A stretch of DNA of 64,000 nucleotides from Prostheceraeus crozeri (GCA_907163375.1 CAJQUW010007913.1:238160-302159), one strand, 5' to 3'; positions 1 through 12,653 are shown, numbered from the stretch's first letter. A program made the numbers and translations. The notes: generated from the letters alone by a model not told the origin.

Positions 1-219
1 CACACACGAGGAAGCAGCGCAAGAGCGCATTGAAGTTTCCGAATCACTTTTCTTATGCTATAGTAATTTATTATCGGCATATTATCTACACGTTCTCGGC
101 ACATCGACCTCAGTTGTTTAACATTTTTTAACTCTCAACCTAATTTAAACTGATCTTTGTAAATTTCAAATTTCATCAAATAGTGCTCAGATGTTAAGTG
201 AATGTTTTTGACGTTTCAG

Positions 220-513
220 GGATGTCCTAATGTTGATCCTCAACAACTAAACGAAGAAATTCGCGGAGTGATTCACTTTCTGGTTCCGATGTTGAAGCAG
301 GTTAGTCCTCAAGTTTGCACCAGCAGCCTTCTCCAGTGGATAAAGGAGTTGATAATGCGCCGGATTCGTGTGGTCATTGCCCGTCTTCATGGAGCTGATG
401 CGTCATATGTCGACCAAATGAACTCTCAAGGAATCTCCTCTGTGACAGATGCCAATCAGCAAGTCCTAGAATTCGACCGATTCTTCAACAAACAACTTTC
501 TGGCCTTCTGCAG
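220..513 (+). CDS. PCM1: PCM1-like protein, C-terminal region, internal exon
   Basis: First of four exons that join in frame into the C-terminal part of a PCM1-like protein, the scaffold of centriolar satellites that gathers proteins around the centrosome and cilium base. The exon starts after a TTTCAG acceptor and ends at CAG/GTATGC, giving 98 codons in phase 0 on both sides. It is helical and hydrophobic in part (VIHFLVPMLKQV) and ends FNKQLSGLLQ. On its own it would not be diagnostic; the assignment rests on exon 2. Upstream exons lie outside the window, so the start codon is not seen. Confidence 0.72.
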
Positions 514-2434
514 GTATGCGGCTTGCTGATCTCATGTAATCTATTGGCTTAGTCTATTTATGGGGAAATCCCGTAGTTCGGCTGTAATACATGTAATAGG
601 ATTTCATTTATTAGCGCTATCGTTGCGTTCAGAATAATTATCACTTCCGGAGAAATCAAATGTGATCACTTACATTACAACCTATTGACATGTTAATGCA
701 GATCAGAACTACATAGAACACAACATTTAAAGTGCCATCAAAGTATCGACAATACAGTGAAGTTAAAAATGCTATTCCAAAGAATTTAAGTGAATTAGGT
801 TACTACTAAACAAAAAATCATAAGTAGGAATGCTGAAACGACTAGAATAATTGAGATAAAACACAAAAGTCATAATAAAAGGTGTACTCTGGGCAAAATT
901 CGTTTATGATTGTTGTCTTAAAATCAGGTGTACACATCAGCTGTCACTTCTATCGTTATTCGGCATTCTGTAACGATTTGCCTAGCGAGATATCCGCTTG
1001 TCTAAATGCTCTTGATGACGTCAGCGGTGATGCGCACCACTGTCGGCAGGCGTCGCGTGCAATGTATTTCACGAGGAAGTACAATGAAAGTCAATGGGAA
1101 AACAGTCGTGTTAATCAAAACTTGGACACCATGAATAAAGGTGAATTTTGTCATATTTTATACGCCATGCGTAAATGTTGACATGTACGGGGCATAATTT
1201 AATGATACACATACAGTGAGTTCATTGTAGTTTGCTCGTGAAGCTGAATTTTGATCAGAGGCTCGAAAGCTTTTCCCATCAACTGTGTAAACATGATGTA
1301 CATTTATAAACCCTTTTATGTAGACCTTAGATAGATGTATCAGTATCGCGCTACCTACGAAAGGATTAGATTTATTGCCGCACACGGAATTATTCCATAG
1401 GCCATTGTCAGAAAAAGACTGATGAATTATCTCTCCCAGAAATTTGTTGGCGAAAGGTAAAAAAATGTATTAGTCAAAAATCACAAGTTATCCGACGTTA
1501 CGTGTCATAAACACATGCTCATGGGACTTCGGTGAATTGAATACGTGGACAGCCAATGCTTGTAAAGGCCTACCATGCATGCAAAGCAATGATAATTACC
1601 GTTCATCAGCTCGTGTTTGCGGTTCATCTCAGGTTTGTGAAGGTCAATGAGCTTGGCTTCAGAAATCCGAGTACGGACAGGGTCAGTCTGCCAGTCAAGG
1701 AAATCAGTACTAAAATCATCAGTAGATAAAAGAGAATCAGGGTTTTTATTGATAATGTATTCAGAAATGGCACTCATATTATTCAAACTGTGACGATGCT
1801 GATGATAAATGTAAATAGAAAAAGAGGTCAGTAGAGCTGATGCAGGCATCGTGATTGAAGTTACAGCTCAGCTGCAAGCAACATGACGAAATTTTCACAG
1901 TGAAAGTTTTACAACCAGCCCTTTTTGGTTCTGGTTCAACAAGAAAACTCCATCTTTTAAGAAATTCTTTGGTTGTTGTGCTTTACATATCCCTTCTGAA
2001 CAAATCGTACTTCCTGATTAATGTCTTGTCGCTATCGGGAAAATGTTCAGAGCAAGCGCGACTTTACTGAGACGGCTCTGAGAACTCAGTGCTACAGTCA
2101 GTGGTGTGTATTGCTGCCGTCCCTTATCGTCACCACATCACAGCTGACGCCATCACCGAGAATTGTCCTACGCGTAGCGAGAGAACTACACCTCTAGTTG
2201 CAGATCGACTTAACTGATGCCGTAGCATCGACACGGACCAGCTTAAAAAATTGACCGGAGTACACCTTTAAAGGCAAAAGCCTTCTGATTTACATTTCTC
2301 GTGTGCTGAGCACATCGATCGAACAAAAATCCACTCAGTTTTCATTTCTGTAACTCTGATGTCAATGAGATGGGACTTTCACATTGACTACAGATAGCTT
2401 GTTCGTAATTTTTGAAAATATTCTTCAATTTCAG
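514..2434 (+). other. PCM1-like intron
   Basis: AT-rich intron. Apart from the antisense open frame at 1600-1849 I see no repeat with recognisable ends, no RNA gene and no further exon that fits the phase. Confidence 0.5.
1600..1777 (-). CDS. Candidate antisense exon, unknown protein
   Basis: An open frame on the minus strand inside a PCM1-like intron. From an ATG at 1777 it reads 59 codons with a hydrophilic, protein-like composition (DFSTDFLDWQTDPVRTRISE; ending KPEMNRKHELMNG) to a possible donor G/GTAATT at 1599. The open frame itself extends from 1849 to 1505. I do not recognise the protein. The donor is weak and no matching acceptor was identified, so this may be chance. Confidence 0.22.
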
Positions 2435-2757
2435 GATAATCTTAAACAATACGAAGGAAAGCTATTGGCAGAATGCATCGAAGATCTCATGGTGGATGTC
2501 TCAGAATTACTCTTCAATGAATTAGCTTTTTTTAAATTGATCGCAGACTTGGAGCAGAATCCCAGTTCTGACGATATCGAGTCAAAGACGAGCAGTCCAG
2601 CGAAATCGAAGAGGAGCGCCGGATCTCAGAAAGATGCTCGGATGGAGGCAGTGGCTGCCGTGGTCACGTTAGCCTTGCAAGGAGACGAAGAGGAGCTCGA
2701 CAATAAGCGTGATGATCAGATGGCGAATGAAGTGCCAGCATCGTCCTCCAGTTCTGA
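2435..2757 (+). CDS. PCM1: PCM1-like protein, conserved C-terminal exon
   Basis: This exon identifies the gene. The stretch DVSELLFNELAFFKLIADL closely resembles the conserved C-terminal block of vertebrate PCM1 (known family feature, recalled rather than searched). After it comes a low-complexity acidic and serine-rich tail. The acceptor is TTTCAG at 2429-2434 and the donor GTAAGT starts at 2758. The exon ends two bases into a codon, and the next exon supplies the missing base, which supports the splice pair. The open frame runs into a stop inside the donor, so reading on without splicing would truncate the protein. Confidence 0.82.
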
Positions 2758-2977
2758 GTAAGTGAGAAAGGTTCTAATTATCCTTATACCAGGCGCGGTA
2801 TACTGAATGCAGCCCGCAGAGAAGCATTGTCTTGTTTGTGTGTTTGGGTCAAGAGATGACTTCTCAGAAGTGATGGTCATGGTCAGAATTAGTCACGAGG
2901 GGCAAGAAAATCAATTTTTCATTGAACGTACTGCAAATTCAAATCTTTAATCTGACGGACCAGAGCATTGTCTCAAC

Positions 2978-3479
2978 CACAGAATTAGATTCATCTGCGC
3001 CCGCTTCGGTTTCCTAGAAAGGAAGAATCATATCTAACCTTAATATCGAAATGGCACACCGCAGAATTAGACAACTTGCTCCTTTGCGAATGGATAATTC
3101 GTGCATCGCTTGTTGTTGGAAATGGCAATTTCCAATATGGAATATATTTATTATTGAAAATTATTTATAATATGAAATATATTTTATGGAATTTTCGTAA
3201 GCCTGCTACTTTCTTTAATAATGATCGGAAGGGCCAACATTATGGAGAAAACTTGTGCGCAGTGATCTGAATTCTTCGAATCTGAAGGAATTTTGGCAAT
3301 CGAAGCACTTTGCTGGAACTCACATTAATCCGCAAGCGACGCACGACTTTTTTCCTATCTCTGGAAGGTATTAGGAATTCCTTTTTGCCCACTTAATAGG
3401 TTCCTGGATGTGCCGGCGATTTCGAATAAATCACACTTCTAGCAAACCGAAGCAGATAAACAAAATATTTAATTCTGTG
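2978..3479 (+). mobile_element. hAT-type MITE, copy A (terminal repeat CACAGAATTA)
   Basis: Begins CACAGAATTA and ends TAATTCTGTG, a 10-bp inverted repeat with CA...TG ends. The flanking 8-mers GTCTCAAC and GTCACCAC match at six of eight positions, as expected for an aged 8-bp target duplication. A longer copy lies inverted at 57268-57871 and an internal fragment at 32395-32485. No coding capacity. Confidence 0.72.
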
Positions 3480-4842
3480 GTCACCACATTAACCGTGTAA
3501 AACCGCCTTTAGGCACATACTGTCAGTAAATCTAGATCGTGAGGAATCGAGCGGTGTGAATAATATTTCCACTTAGTGAATGTATCACTAAGTAAAATTG
3601 ATTCAAAGACATGTACTTTTTACTTGACAGGCCTGCCTGCAATCTGACGGTTGAGGTTCGTTTGTTCCCTACCTAATGCGAGTGTTGCTGCATCGCGCGT
3701 GTGACCAATCGCGCAAGCCGAAGGGGGGCGAATGTCAATTTCTAGCGCTTGCTGCCATTGTGCACGATGACTGAGATAGGACTGTGTCCGCTCTAGACGA
3801 ACCACCAAACCCCACGCAAGTGAATCCATCTCCGAGGCGTGGCGGGACCGGAAACAGTGCTTTGATACATTGAATAAGGGACTGATGATAATGGTTCAAA
3901 GACAAAAGATGAACAATGTCAATATCACATTGAACGAATAGACATTGATCAATCAAGATAATTTTGTTTTTTCGGAGTGGTTGCAGTTTCCTGTCATAAT
4001 AATACAATCGTCTGATGATGGCCTGTATTGTTGTGGCGATAGTTATTGCAATTTCAAAGAACACATTATTTTCTTCGCAAAGCTTGACCATGCCAAAAAA
4101 TTACGCCTGTCACATTCAACGCAACCTTAATTTAAAAGCAGACGTGTCATTGTCCTAGTATCCATTATCAGTCTTTAATCAGCGAAATCTGAAACCATTC
4201 TCACAGTTGCGCCTGCACGTAAATAGTCTATGTTTGATGCTGATTCTTCTTGTTCACCTGCTCTGATCACTTAATTGTTATTCATCTCATTCACAGCGTA
4301 CTCATAAAGCATCTGGTCATCTTTTCATGCGGTAGTTCATTTTTGTATGCAATTTTATTCTGTAGCATAGCAATACGATCTCTCCACATGTAGGACTGAA
4401 TAACATTCCATGATCTATTTTGATGCATCGATGACTTTTTGTTATTTTTGAAAATTTTTGTTTATTCCACAGATAATTTGCACAAGGATGAATGAATGCC
4501 ATTTTTTGTTTGAAAATTCAACTATCGGCTTCACTTAACTACTTCATTTTACATCCATTATCCATTCTACGTAGGGGAATCCTATCAAAACACTTTGATT
4601 AAGTTAACAATTAAGTTCATTATTTTCACCAATTCAATTTTATTGAAGCAGATTTCATTGAAGAATAATACCAAGCTGAGCTAGAAACTATTCAAGAAGA
4701 TTAGGTTCTTAATTCTGTAAGTTATACATTAAGCCCATGGGCAAGTGAAAAAGTGATAAAATTGCAGTCTTTGAACCGTTTCTACGCACACACTTGGAGA
4801 CTTGGTTTCGAATCATTTAGCATTTATCAAGTGATACCATCT
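3480..4842 (+). other. PCM1-like intron 2, unassigned part
   Basis: The 3630-3850 part is clearly more GC- and CpG-rich than its surroundings and contains a G6 run near 3724, but I find no ends or coding motif. The rest is plain AT-rich intron. Confidence 0.4.
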
Positions 4843-4854
4843 TGTCATAAAGGA

Positions 4855-5039
4855 GTGGTCTCCGTGGTAAAGCACTTGGCGTAGCGACCTTATGATCCAG
4901 AGGGCGAGCCACGAAAGTGCCATTGGAAGTCGTTAGGAAGGGCATCCGGACTAAAAGTTGCACAACACTTTAGAAAACTCTGACTATGTCAGCACCGTCC
5001 AAACCCCCAGTATGGGAGACTAGTGACGTTTAAGCTTCA
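4855..5039 (+). mobile_element. tRNA-derived SINE with target-site duplication
   Basis: A 185-bp insertion bounded by a perfect 12-bp direct repeat, TGTCATAAAGGA (4843-4854 and 5040-5051). The head has tRNA-like promoter boxes: an A-box-like stretch in GGTCTCCGTGGTAAAGC and a degenerate B box near AGGGCGAGCC. The body contains GGAAGGGCATCCGG-like sequence, a motif I know from the tails of animal SINEs and LINEs. It ends 39 bases before PCM1-like exon 3. Confidence 0.75.
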
Positions 5040-5078
5040 TGTCATAAAGGAATCACGGAAGTTCTTTCTTGTTTTCAG

Positions 5079-5397
5079 AGCCGATGCCGCTGAGAATGCT
5101 GAGGAAGGACAGGACGAAGAGTCAGATGGCAGCAGTGAGAACGACGGCTCAAACGCTGATTCCGGAGATCGCCAGCTTCTCTCTTCAAGTGTGAGCGCTG
5201 TGTTGGCTCAGAGTGAGACGAAGCCGATGACGCGGATTGGCAGCGATGAAGACGATGAAGAGGAAGAAGACGATGCTGACAATCATCTTGGAGCCGAATG
5301 TGCGGACACGTGTGTCTCCTACGTCGATGCAGACGAAAAAGACGCTCTGTTTGAAGGCTCAACTGAGAAAGCACCTCAAAACAGCAACGACTTTGAG
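5079..5397 (+). CDS. PCM1: PCM1-like protein, acidic exon
   Basis: Acidic exon of about 106 codons, rich in Asp, Glu and Ser (DEDDEEEEDDAD). Vertebrate PCM1 also has long acidic, low-complexity sequence after the conserved helical block. The acceptor is GTTTTCAG; the first base completes the split codon from the preceding exon. The donor is GAG/GTAAGT, phase 0. A SINE and its 12-bp target duplication end 27 bases before this exon, so the branch-point region was altered by the insertion while the pyrimidine tract was kept. Confidence 0.72.
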
Positions 5398-5540
5398 GTA
5401 AGTGCTTCATAGCCGGTGACTGATCGGCAATCTTCTCAAGAGACGAATCTCTGATTACCATCGGGCAGCAGTGTCTTCATTAAGGTTAAAAAACGGATTT
5501 CTTCAAAACGTGTTAAAACTGATGTTTTATTTGATTTTGC

Positions 5541-5951
5541 GGTACTTCTATTTCCCCCCCACATTTTTCAAGCTTTCCAAAATCATCAAATTTCGCCAAA
5601 GTTAGTCACATCGGGTTTAGAATAGACTTGATCTATAACTGAGCGACACCACAGCACGACTGAGAAGTCTTACTTGAACTTTTGGATGAAGGATTGGTCC
5701 CTTGGATACTCAGTTAGAATACAAGGTACAGCTGTGATGATGAACTTCATGTGATTGTTGTCTACAGACAAATGACGAGCAGTTGTCTAATTCTCAGACT
5801 GTAAATGTTCTACAAGTCAGATAAGAGGAGTTTTACACACTCAACGCTATGCCAAGTTAGTGAGAACAAGTTGGAGCAAGAGAAGATCGTTGACGATGCA
5901 ACATTCCGGGTGTCAGCAACAGGAATGTGGGGGGGGGAGAGTAGAAGTACC
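5541..5951 (+). mobile_element. Poly-C MITE, copy 1 (411 bp)
   Basis: Terminal inverted repeats read GGTACTTCTA then, after a few bases, a run of seven to nine C and ACATT. A perfect 8-bp direct repeat, GATTTTGC, flanks the element (5533-5540 and 5952-5959). The second copy, 21176-21587, is 412 bp with its own 8-bp duplication, and its interior aligns in reverse orientation around GATTGTTGTCTAC. No coding capacity. The 8-bp duplication fits hAT or P-type transposition, but the GG start is not typical of hAT. Confidence 0.8.
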
Positions 5952-5959
5952 GATTTTGC

Positions 5960-6737
5960 TAATCATGACATGCAATTTAATATTTATTTAAGCAAACTAG
6001 TGATTACTGACCTTGATAACATTACCAACTTTCATAAATGCCTTCACTAGTGTTCAGATGAACTTTGGAATCACTAAAAACGCTCACGATCCTCTCAACG
6101 CAAGACGCGAAATAGATGCTCTGCATTGCCAAAAGTATAAAAAAGAACAGTAATAGTGATTTTTCATGGGTGATAGGCTGCTGAATTTTTTGCTTGCAAC
6201 TTTCTCATTTCTTTTAGCTTGCATTATTTGAAATCAAGTTCAACCTCTTTAGAACAATTCCCTAAAGCTTAAAGAAAAGGTTTTCTAAAGCCATGTTTTC
6301 ATGGAACCTTTTTGAAATCCCAGTTACCATCGATTTTTGGTGAAGGCTTGTTGATCGGCGACTGATGTTGTTATTCTCCATGGCTAGGTAGGTAGACAGA
6401 TGCGAATTCTTAGCACAAGGAAAATCGTCGATGTCGTGAAATATACCTGCGGCACAATGAACTGATCAATAGCATGTAATAGATATTACTGGGACGTTGT
6501 TTTACACCAAAACAGCTTTTGAATTGACTTTTCAATGGGAGAAATCGATGCGAAATGATGGATTCGGAAACCAAATATGAACTAAGAAATCACAGAGTAA
6601 AAACTTTCTAAGAAGAATGTTTTTTCTTAACCCTAGACTCACTCAGTGAGAAGGTGTCTAGAAAGTTTCAGCACATCTTCTCCGAGAAGACAATATCACA
6701 AATTAATGCGGTAGAAATTGCTCTGAGATTATTTTGG
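5960..6737 (+). other. PCM1-like intron 3, unassigned part
   Basis: AT-rich sequence without recognisable genes, repeats or splice-consistent exons. Confidence 0.45.
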
Positions 6738-7262
6738 CTTTTTTTTTTTTTCTAGTGGTCCTTCTGGACGAGGTTTGTATTGATATGAGAGGTGTAGATT
6801 TTGGGTTGTCCCTGGTTGTGGTAGGTGGTTGGTTCGAGTGGGGTCTACTTTTCGTGGGGGAGTTGAAGGGGGGGGGGTGTGTTGCTGGTAGTTTGCTCGG
6901 GTGTCGGGGGGGGGTGTGGGAAGTTAGGCTGGGGGGGTGTGATGGGGGCTGGGGGCTGGGATGGCGTGCGCGTGGGGGGATGAGTATGAGGATTACCCAG
7001 GGTTATGAAGGCTAGCAGATGGCTGTGGTTAGGTGTGTGGGGATAGGCTTGGTAAGGTCGTTGATTTTGGACGGGCACTGGGTGTTGAGTGGGCGATACG
7101 ATAACCGTGCTGGGGGTTGACTGGTTTGGGTAGTATTGAGTTATTTGGGGAGTTGTATTGGGTAGTGAGGGGGGGGGTTGGTTTTGGTTTTAGTTGAGGG
7201 GGTTTGATGGAAGGCGGTTGGGGGTGATTTGTGGGGGAGTTTTTGTTAGTGTTGTTTTAGAG
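6738..7262. other. G/T-rich, C-poor block after a T homopolymer
   Basis: About 520 bases that start with a T13 run and then become almost free of C, with many G runs of three to ten. The composition changes back abruptly near 7262. Open frames in this block on both strands are products of the skewed composition. It could be a G-quadruplex-prone low-complexity sequence, or low-quality read sequence following a homopolymer that entered the assembly. Confidence 0.6.
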
Positions 7263-9574
7263 AGGGCTAGATATAGGCCATGTGTCTGGACAGTTTGTAA
7301 TGTCCATTCTAATAGTTTGGTCATTTTGTTTCATGTCATCAAAAAGTTCTATTCTATCACCTCCAGCCATTTTTCGGTTATGGGTTTGTTCTTTACGAGT
7401 CGCATAGACGAGTCCTTGTAGGATGAAACGCAGTGCTTACAGCTTCCTGCAGAAATTATTGCGGTCTTAACCGCGACAGAGTTGACGTTTTCTGTGCGTC
7501 ATTAGATGCTCCGATAATGGTGTTATTCAGTCACTCTCCCACAGACAAAATGCAAGAAAATTTATTGAAGCGCTTTCCCGTGAACACTCCCAGGGGGATT
7601 ATTTACAAGTAATCTGTGTTCCTCATTCTAGTTGGAGGAGGAGAGATGATAAGCCGATCATAATGTAATCCTCGAAGATCGAGGACAGTGTTCTTTTGAT
7701 GCTTTGAAATGTTAAATGTTGGTTAATGACGAAGCGATTTTCATTGTCTGTCGAAGTGGAATCTGAATATCTCCGCGGCAACTTTAGCAAATGTCTGCTT
7801 CCAAGTTGGAGGAAGCTTTTAGATATTTTCACAAAGATGCATAGATTTGTGTAGCTACAAGATGTACAGTTATGCTGAAGTATAGTGACAGATTTGTCAA
7901 ATACAAGGACGATTTCGACTTTATGATGACCTTTGACAGTTTGTATTGAGCAAGTCAAAAATAAGAATCAGTCAACGCTTAATCAGCTTCAGTAATTTTC
8001 GTTTTGATGAGGACCAACTTTGACTTATTACCGTCACAGGACTGAAATTACTTTCTTTCAATTGCGAGCGAAACGGTGAGAGAAATTGAGCTGCAAGAAA
8101 TCAAATAATTATGAAAATATCAAGGAAGAAATCGATAGGCAAATCAAATAGTAGTTAAGGGATATTTCTGCAGATAACGACACCGACGATTTAATTTAAA
8201 TTGATTTTCGTGGCTGCACCTTAAAGGCCAAGACGTGCAGTTTTACAATAGCCACAGACAAGCGGTGGCCTTAGCATCATATGTAAGAAGAAATTTGCAT
8301 TGGTACAGAGAGCATTCACAATTGAATAGGGTATACTGTACTTCTTAGAGATAAACACTCAGTGGCTTTCTTCTTGCTGCGTAAAGTAGGGATGTCAGGA
8401 AATACCGTGGATTCTCGCTTATGTCCATTAATAATTATTGATGGTAAAATTTCACAAAAATATAAAGTTTCAACGAACTAATTTCAGTCAATTTTGACTT
8501 TACCACTACCATGCAACATCGTGTTTACTTCCTCTTAAAACAAATTTCATTTGATGAGCCATTATTTCAACGAAAACTTTAGTATTTTCAATAGTGTGCT
8601 TCACATAGTCAAGTTTTATCGTCTTAACTAATTCTAGCAGCATTTTGTTTACCTATCTGTATAATTATATGAAATGATACTACTATAGAACGAAATCATT
8701 TGTTAGTGACGTAAAATGACTGCTCAAAATTGAAGAAGCATTGTTGAATTGTAAATTGGTTTGCATGTTGATCATGTTAAGATCGAATAGTTAATTTGAT
8801 AATGTTCAGTAAAGAACTTTGATGTGAATATTTCAATTAACAAAGTCACGTGTTTCATTCAAAACCCTTTGATCTTTCTCCGCTTGCCCGCCTTATCACA
8901 GATCAATGAAGTGTTCATTCGTAGTTCACCATTCATCTATATCACGTGTGTGTGTGTGTGTGTGTCAGAGTGTCTTTCATACTGCATTTCAATTTCTCAT
9001 CATGCAAGATTAATGCAACCCCTTCAGCGGTTGTTTAACTGATGTTTTTCACTTTCATCGGTTGTATCATCGAGGCATTTCTACTGGATCCTTCACTAGC
9101 TTTTCTGATTTCTTCCAGTTCCTAACTCTTATACTCTCTCTGTTATTGACCATCGCAATCTGTCATCATTCTTGTCTTCGGAATTTGCTTTGTGGTCTTC
9201 GTTGTAAGAACCCCCGAATGTAGGTCTGTCAACGTGCAACGTGCACTTCAATTTAAATGGTTCGTTCATTACTATGAACTAACAAAACGTTCAACCCAGA
9301 AGTACTTCTTCCCTGCTGCAACCATAGACATAGAATTCTTCTGTTGCGCATATAGTATACCTGCTATGAATTCGGTTCACCATTGACCTAATTGCTTAAT
9401 TTATAAAACAAAGACAAGATCAGTGACAAATTATGTTGAATAGCTTTCGACTACGTCTTCCTCTATTCAATACAACAGCAACTACCTATAACAGAGAATT
9501 AAGAAAAAAAATCATTCGCGACGAGCATGAGTACGAAATATCGAGGAAAAGCAGGGGCAATACATTGTAGCATG
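7263..9574 (+). other. PCM1-like intron 3 with a (GT)n microsatellite
   Basis: Mostly featureless AT-rich intron. A (GT)n run lies at about 8945-8964. No other repeat ends or coding segments were seen. Confidence 0.45.
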
Positions 9575-9790
9575 CTCCAACTGTAGGTGGTAGGATAACT
9601 CAGTTGGTAAAAGGTCTTCACGAATAAACAGAAGGTCCAAGACTCGAGTCTGTCCGCTGGGAGGCACCACCGCTCCCACTGTAAGTCACCAACCCTAGCC
9701 TGGTGAGAAGTGCCTATACATGAAGGTCACATCGCCCCTAAATTGCTATTATTACAAAGCTCCTTGGCTGGACCATCTTCAGGTAAATTC
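9575..9790 (+). mobile_element. Probable tRNA-derived SINE
   Basis: A-box-like GATAACTCAGTTGGTAAAAG near 9590 and a B-box-like AGACTCGAGTCTG near 9652 sit at the spacing of a tRNA-type internal promoter. A GC-richer body follows (GGGAGGCACCACCGCTCCCAC). I could not find a clear target duplication, so the boundaries are approximate. Confidence 0.5.
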
Positions 9791-9991
9791 ACGTACATGT
9801 ACTTAAGGTATTTAGCTGTGCTGTGAACGACAATGAAATCTGACAGTCCACAGCTACCGCAACTTAAAATATATCTTGGGTGATATTGACATAGAGATCA
9901 ACCCCGGCAATTGTACAAAGAATCATGTGATCAGAATACAATATGTCCTGCTAAATTACAGCAAGTTTAATTGAAATCCTTTTTCTTCCAG

Positions 9992-10186
9992 AAGGCTGAA
10001 GAATTGCCGAATGGAGAAGCTGTTGAGGTGACATTAGAAGACTTACCTGATCAATTCAATCTTGACCGCAAACCTTGTGATATTTTGCAAATGTTGCCTG
10101 AAGGCGAAGCAGAGCTTGCTGGTACTGGCGATGTTTGTCCCCCTCTCTCTGCTCCGGTCTGTGATCAACGCACACTTGGCCAGTAA
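9992..10186 (+). CDS. PCM1: PCM1-like protein, terminal coding exon
   Basis: Last coding exon: acceptor TTCTTCCAG, 64 codons in phase 0, stop TAA at 10184-10186. It contains VEVTLEDLPDQFNL, which resembles the motif with 'DLPL' followed by a short beta-like segment near the end of vertebrate PCM1. The four exons together give about 376 residues. Intron 3 is 4.6 kb long; small extra exons there cannot be excluded by eye. Confidence 0.68.
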   Translation, partial: KAEELPNGEAVEVTLEDLPDQFNLDRKPCDILQMLPEGEAELAGTGDVCPPLSAPVCDQRTLGQ

Positions 10187-12653
10187 ACTCAGACAATTTC
10201 GTTATTTATTGTGTGTGTGATCCATTTCTCAACTTGAAATCATGAAATGATGTTGAGTTGTCGGAGACTTCTCTTTTTTTATCGAATGTAAACTTTTAGA
10301 TACATCTACGAATTGTACATCTTTCTGTTTGCAGATCTTTCACCCACCTTTAATGATGAAATTTCTGATACGATAGTCACTATTCTTATGACCAGATGCC
10401 CTTCAAGAAACAAACGAAATTCACTGAATATTTCACCAAGGAGACTAAGTGTTGATCTATGACAAGACGATATTTTTGCATGAAATAATATTGAGTTCAA
10501 GATGAGACGATGTAATGAAATCCGTAATATTGACGCCACTAAAATATGCGTTGCTGTAATGAAGTATTACTGACGCTAGAAGGCAATTCATTAAAGTGAT
10601 GTAACATTGACGTCACTTAGAGACTGTCAATTGGTGTCATTGTAATTCAAAGAAATACGGCGAATTAAAGCGCTTTGTCCCTCTCATCGGTGAATTTTGC
10701 AATACAATTATATTTTTTACTAATTAAATGTATGGATGAATCAGCTGATCATACAGACAATGTTGTAAATATCAAATTATTTAAGAAGTTGTTTTTGCAG
10801 TTTTAGAACTTTGACTTACATTCATGAAAATCAAGAAATTCATGAAAAGTGTCATTGAAAGTAAATAAAACAACATTAGACTTGACAGATTTATATAAAC
10901 AGGTTATGTCATGTAGATAGATTGAACATTTCGTAGTTCAGTGTGTAGAGAAATATTTCATTCAACAGTTGGATAAATGTAACTTATGTTGGCAAGAACC
11001 ATGTTCGCTAATTCTATTACAGACCAGCTGATTTTGATTAAATATCGTATAGAAACCGATAGGTAAGTAACAAACTATTCTAACACTGGGCTAAATAAAA
11101 ATGTCTCACAGTAAAAGAGATTCCACTTAAACAACGAATAGGGATTGGTAAAATGAATAGCAAAGAACGTTTAGCATTCTAATTATTTCTTTGATTTTCT
11201 TTATGTAAGACAACATAATTGGCCATGGCTTTAATGACCGACCGCTGGTATTCTCCGTCTAATCGTACCCTCACTGGTACTGCACTTGATTTTCTATCTT
11301 GAATCTATCTTCTTCTTTTTATTGTCTATGCGAACATTGTTCACTGATTGTAGATACGGCTCATGTTTTGAAAAGTGGACTTTGAAGGGTCCATTTACTT
11401 CAGATAATTTTCTTATTGTCTTTCTCCTTACCACTATAATTGTCACAATAAATATGAGTGTTTCTCTTGTCGTTAATTCTTTCAGTGTAGTCTTTCTCTA
11501 AGTGCCTTACTCTCTCTTGATGTCCTGAAATCTACTTTTCTGTCTTCTGTTATATTTGTCAGTCGCAGAGAATATAATTGTTTTCTTCGTTGACTGGCCC
11601 TCATTCTATAAACGATCGGAGGAATTTGCTCTCCGAATTGCCTCTAGATCGAATTTGACCAATATCTACTGCTGATAACAGTCAAACTGTTATGGGATTG
11701 TATTCTGATGGTTTGCATTTCGCCCTGTCTTTGAGTATCTCATTTTTGTCACATGGAACTCCTATTTCAACTATCAGAACCAAACTCTGTTATTACACAT
11801 CATGTCCTGAAGAATTTTTCAAATCTTTGTATTACATCATCGAAATGCACATTTTACTCTATATTTGTACCTTTGATGTGGATAGTATAATTTTGTAGGC
11901 GTTTGTTTTATCACTGATGTTTCTATATAATGGTTATACTATCAAATGTTAATGTTAGAACAAATGGGCTCACTGTATCAATGTTTCTATCATCACATGT
12001 TTTTATGCCGTGTTGAATGTTGAACATTTGGTGGAATGACATTGATTCTTCGTTCCAATAAATGATTGTGCGAACAAAACATTGAACCTTTGATTTTGTC
12101 AATTTCATTCCGCTTTTGTTATCCAAAACTTGTTTTCAATAGTTTGTACTCAAAGATGTGACAGTCTAATAGAATTTACTCAGCACTGAAATATTTATAG
12201 TTGTTGCTTGGCTATTCGATATTGAACGGTAATAGAATCATAGCAGATGGGAATTTGTTTATCTGGTATTAATTGCTGCATTCAGCTGGAATCTACAGCA
12301 ATCAAAATTAGCGTTTCCCGCTTCAAGTGCGGTATCAGAAAGTTTGATAGAATTTGCAGAGCTGTTGATTTATACCATAGCGGCATTACCACATGAGAGC
12401 TCAGGGACCGCAATTTTCCGGTTTCCTGTTGAAATCTAATGGGGTTACTTAATTGTAGGCTATATCAATATTAAAAGCTCAAAAATTATTGCCGCAATGA
12501 TCATCAATTCCTGTATAAAGTATTTCAAGTCATCCATAATGTAGAAAGAACCACTTAGAAGCTAAGAAAAATGAAGCTCTTACTTTGTTATCTGTGTGTC
12601 CGTGAATTTTCGATGAACAGCGAATTCCTCAGTAAAATTGCTCATAATAATAA
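10187..12653. other. 3' flank of the PCM1-like gene and intergenic sequence
   Basis: Holds the 3' UTR and then AT-rich intergenic DNA. Small open frames here lack motifs and coding bias. No RNA gene or mobile element ends recognised. Confidence 0.4.
10864..10869 (+). promoter_or_regulatory. Candidate poly(A) signal of the PCM1-like gene
   Basis: AATAAA about 680 bases after the stop codon. A second AATAAA lies at 11095-11100. Either could end the transcript; nothing in the sequence decides between them. Confidence 0.35.

Noticed and set aside
6734-7078. Open frames on both strands in the G-rich block, with Gly/Val-rich or Pro/His-rich translations
   Set aside because: The frames exist because the skewed composition lacks stop codons; no motif or start context supports them.
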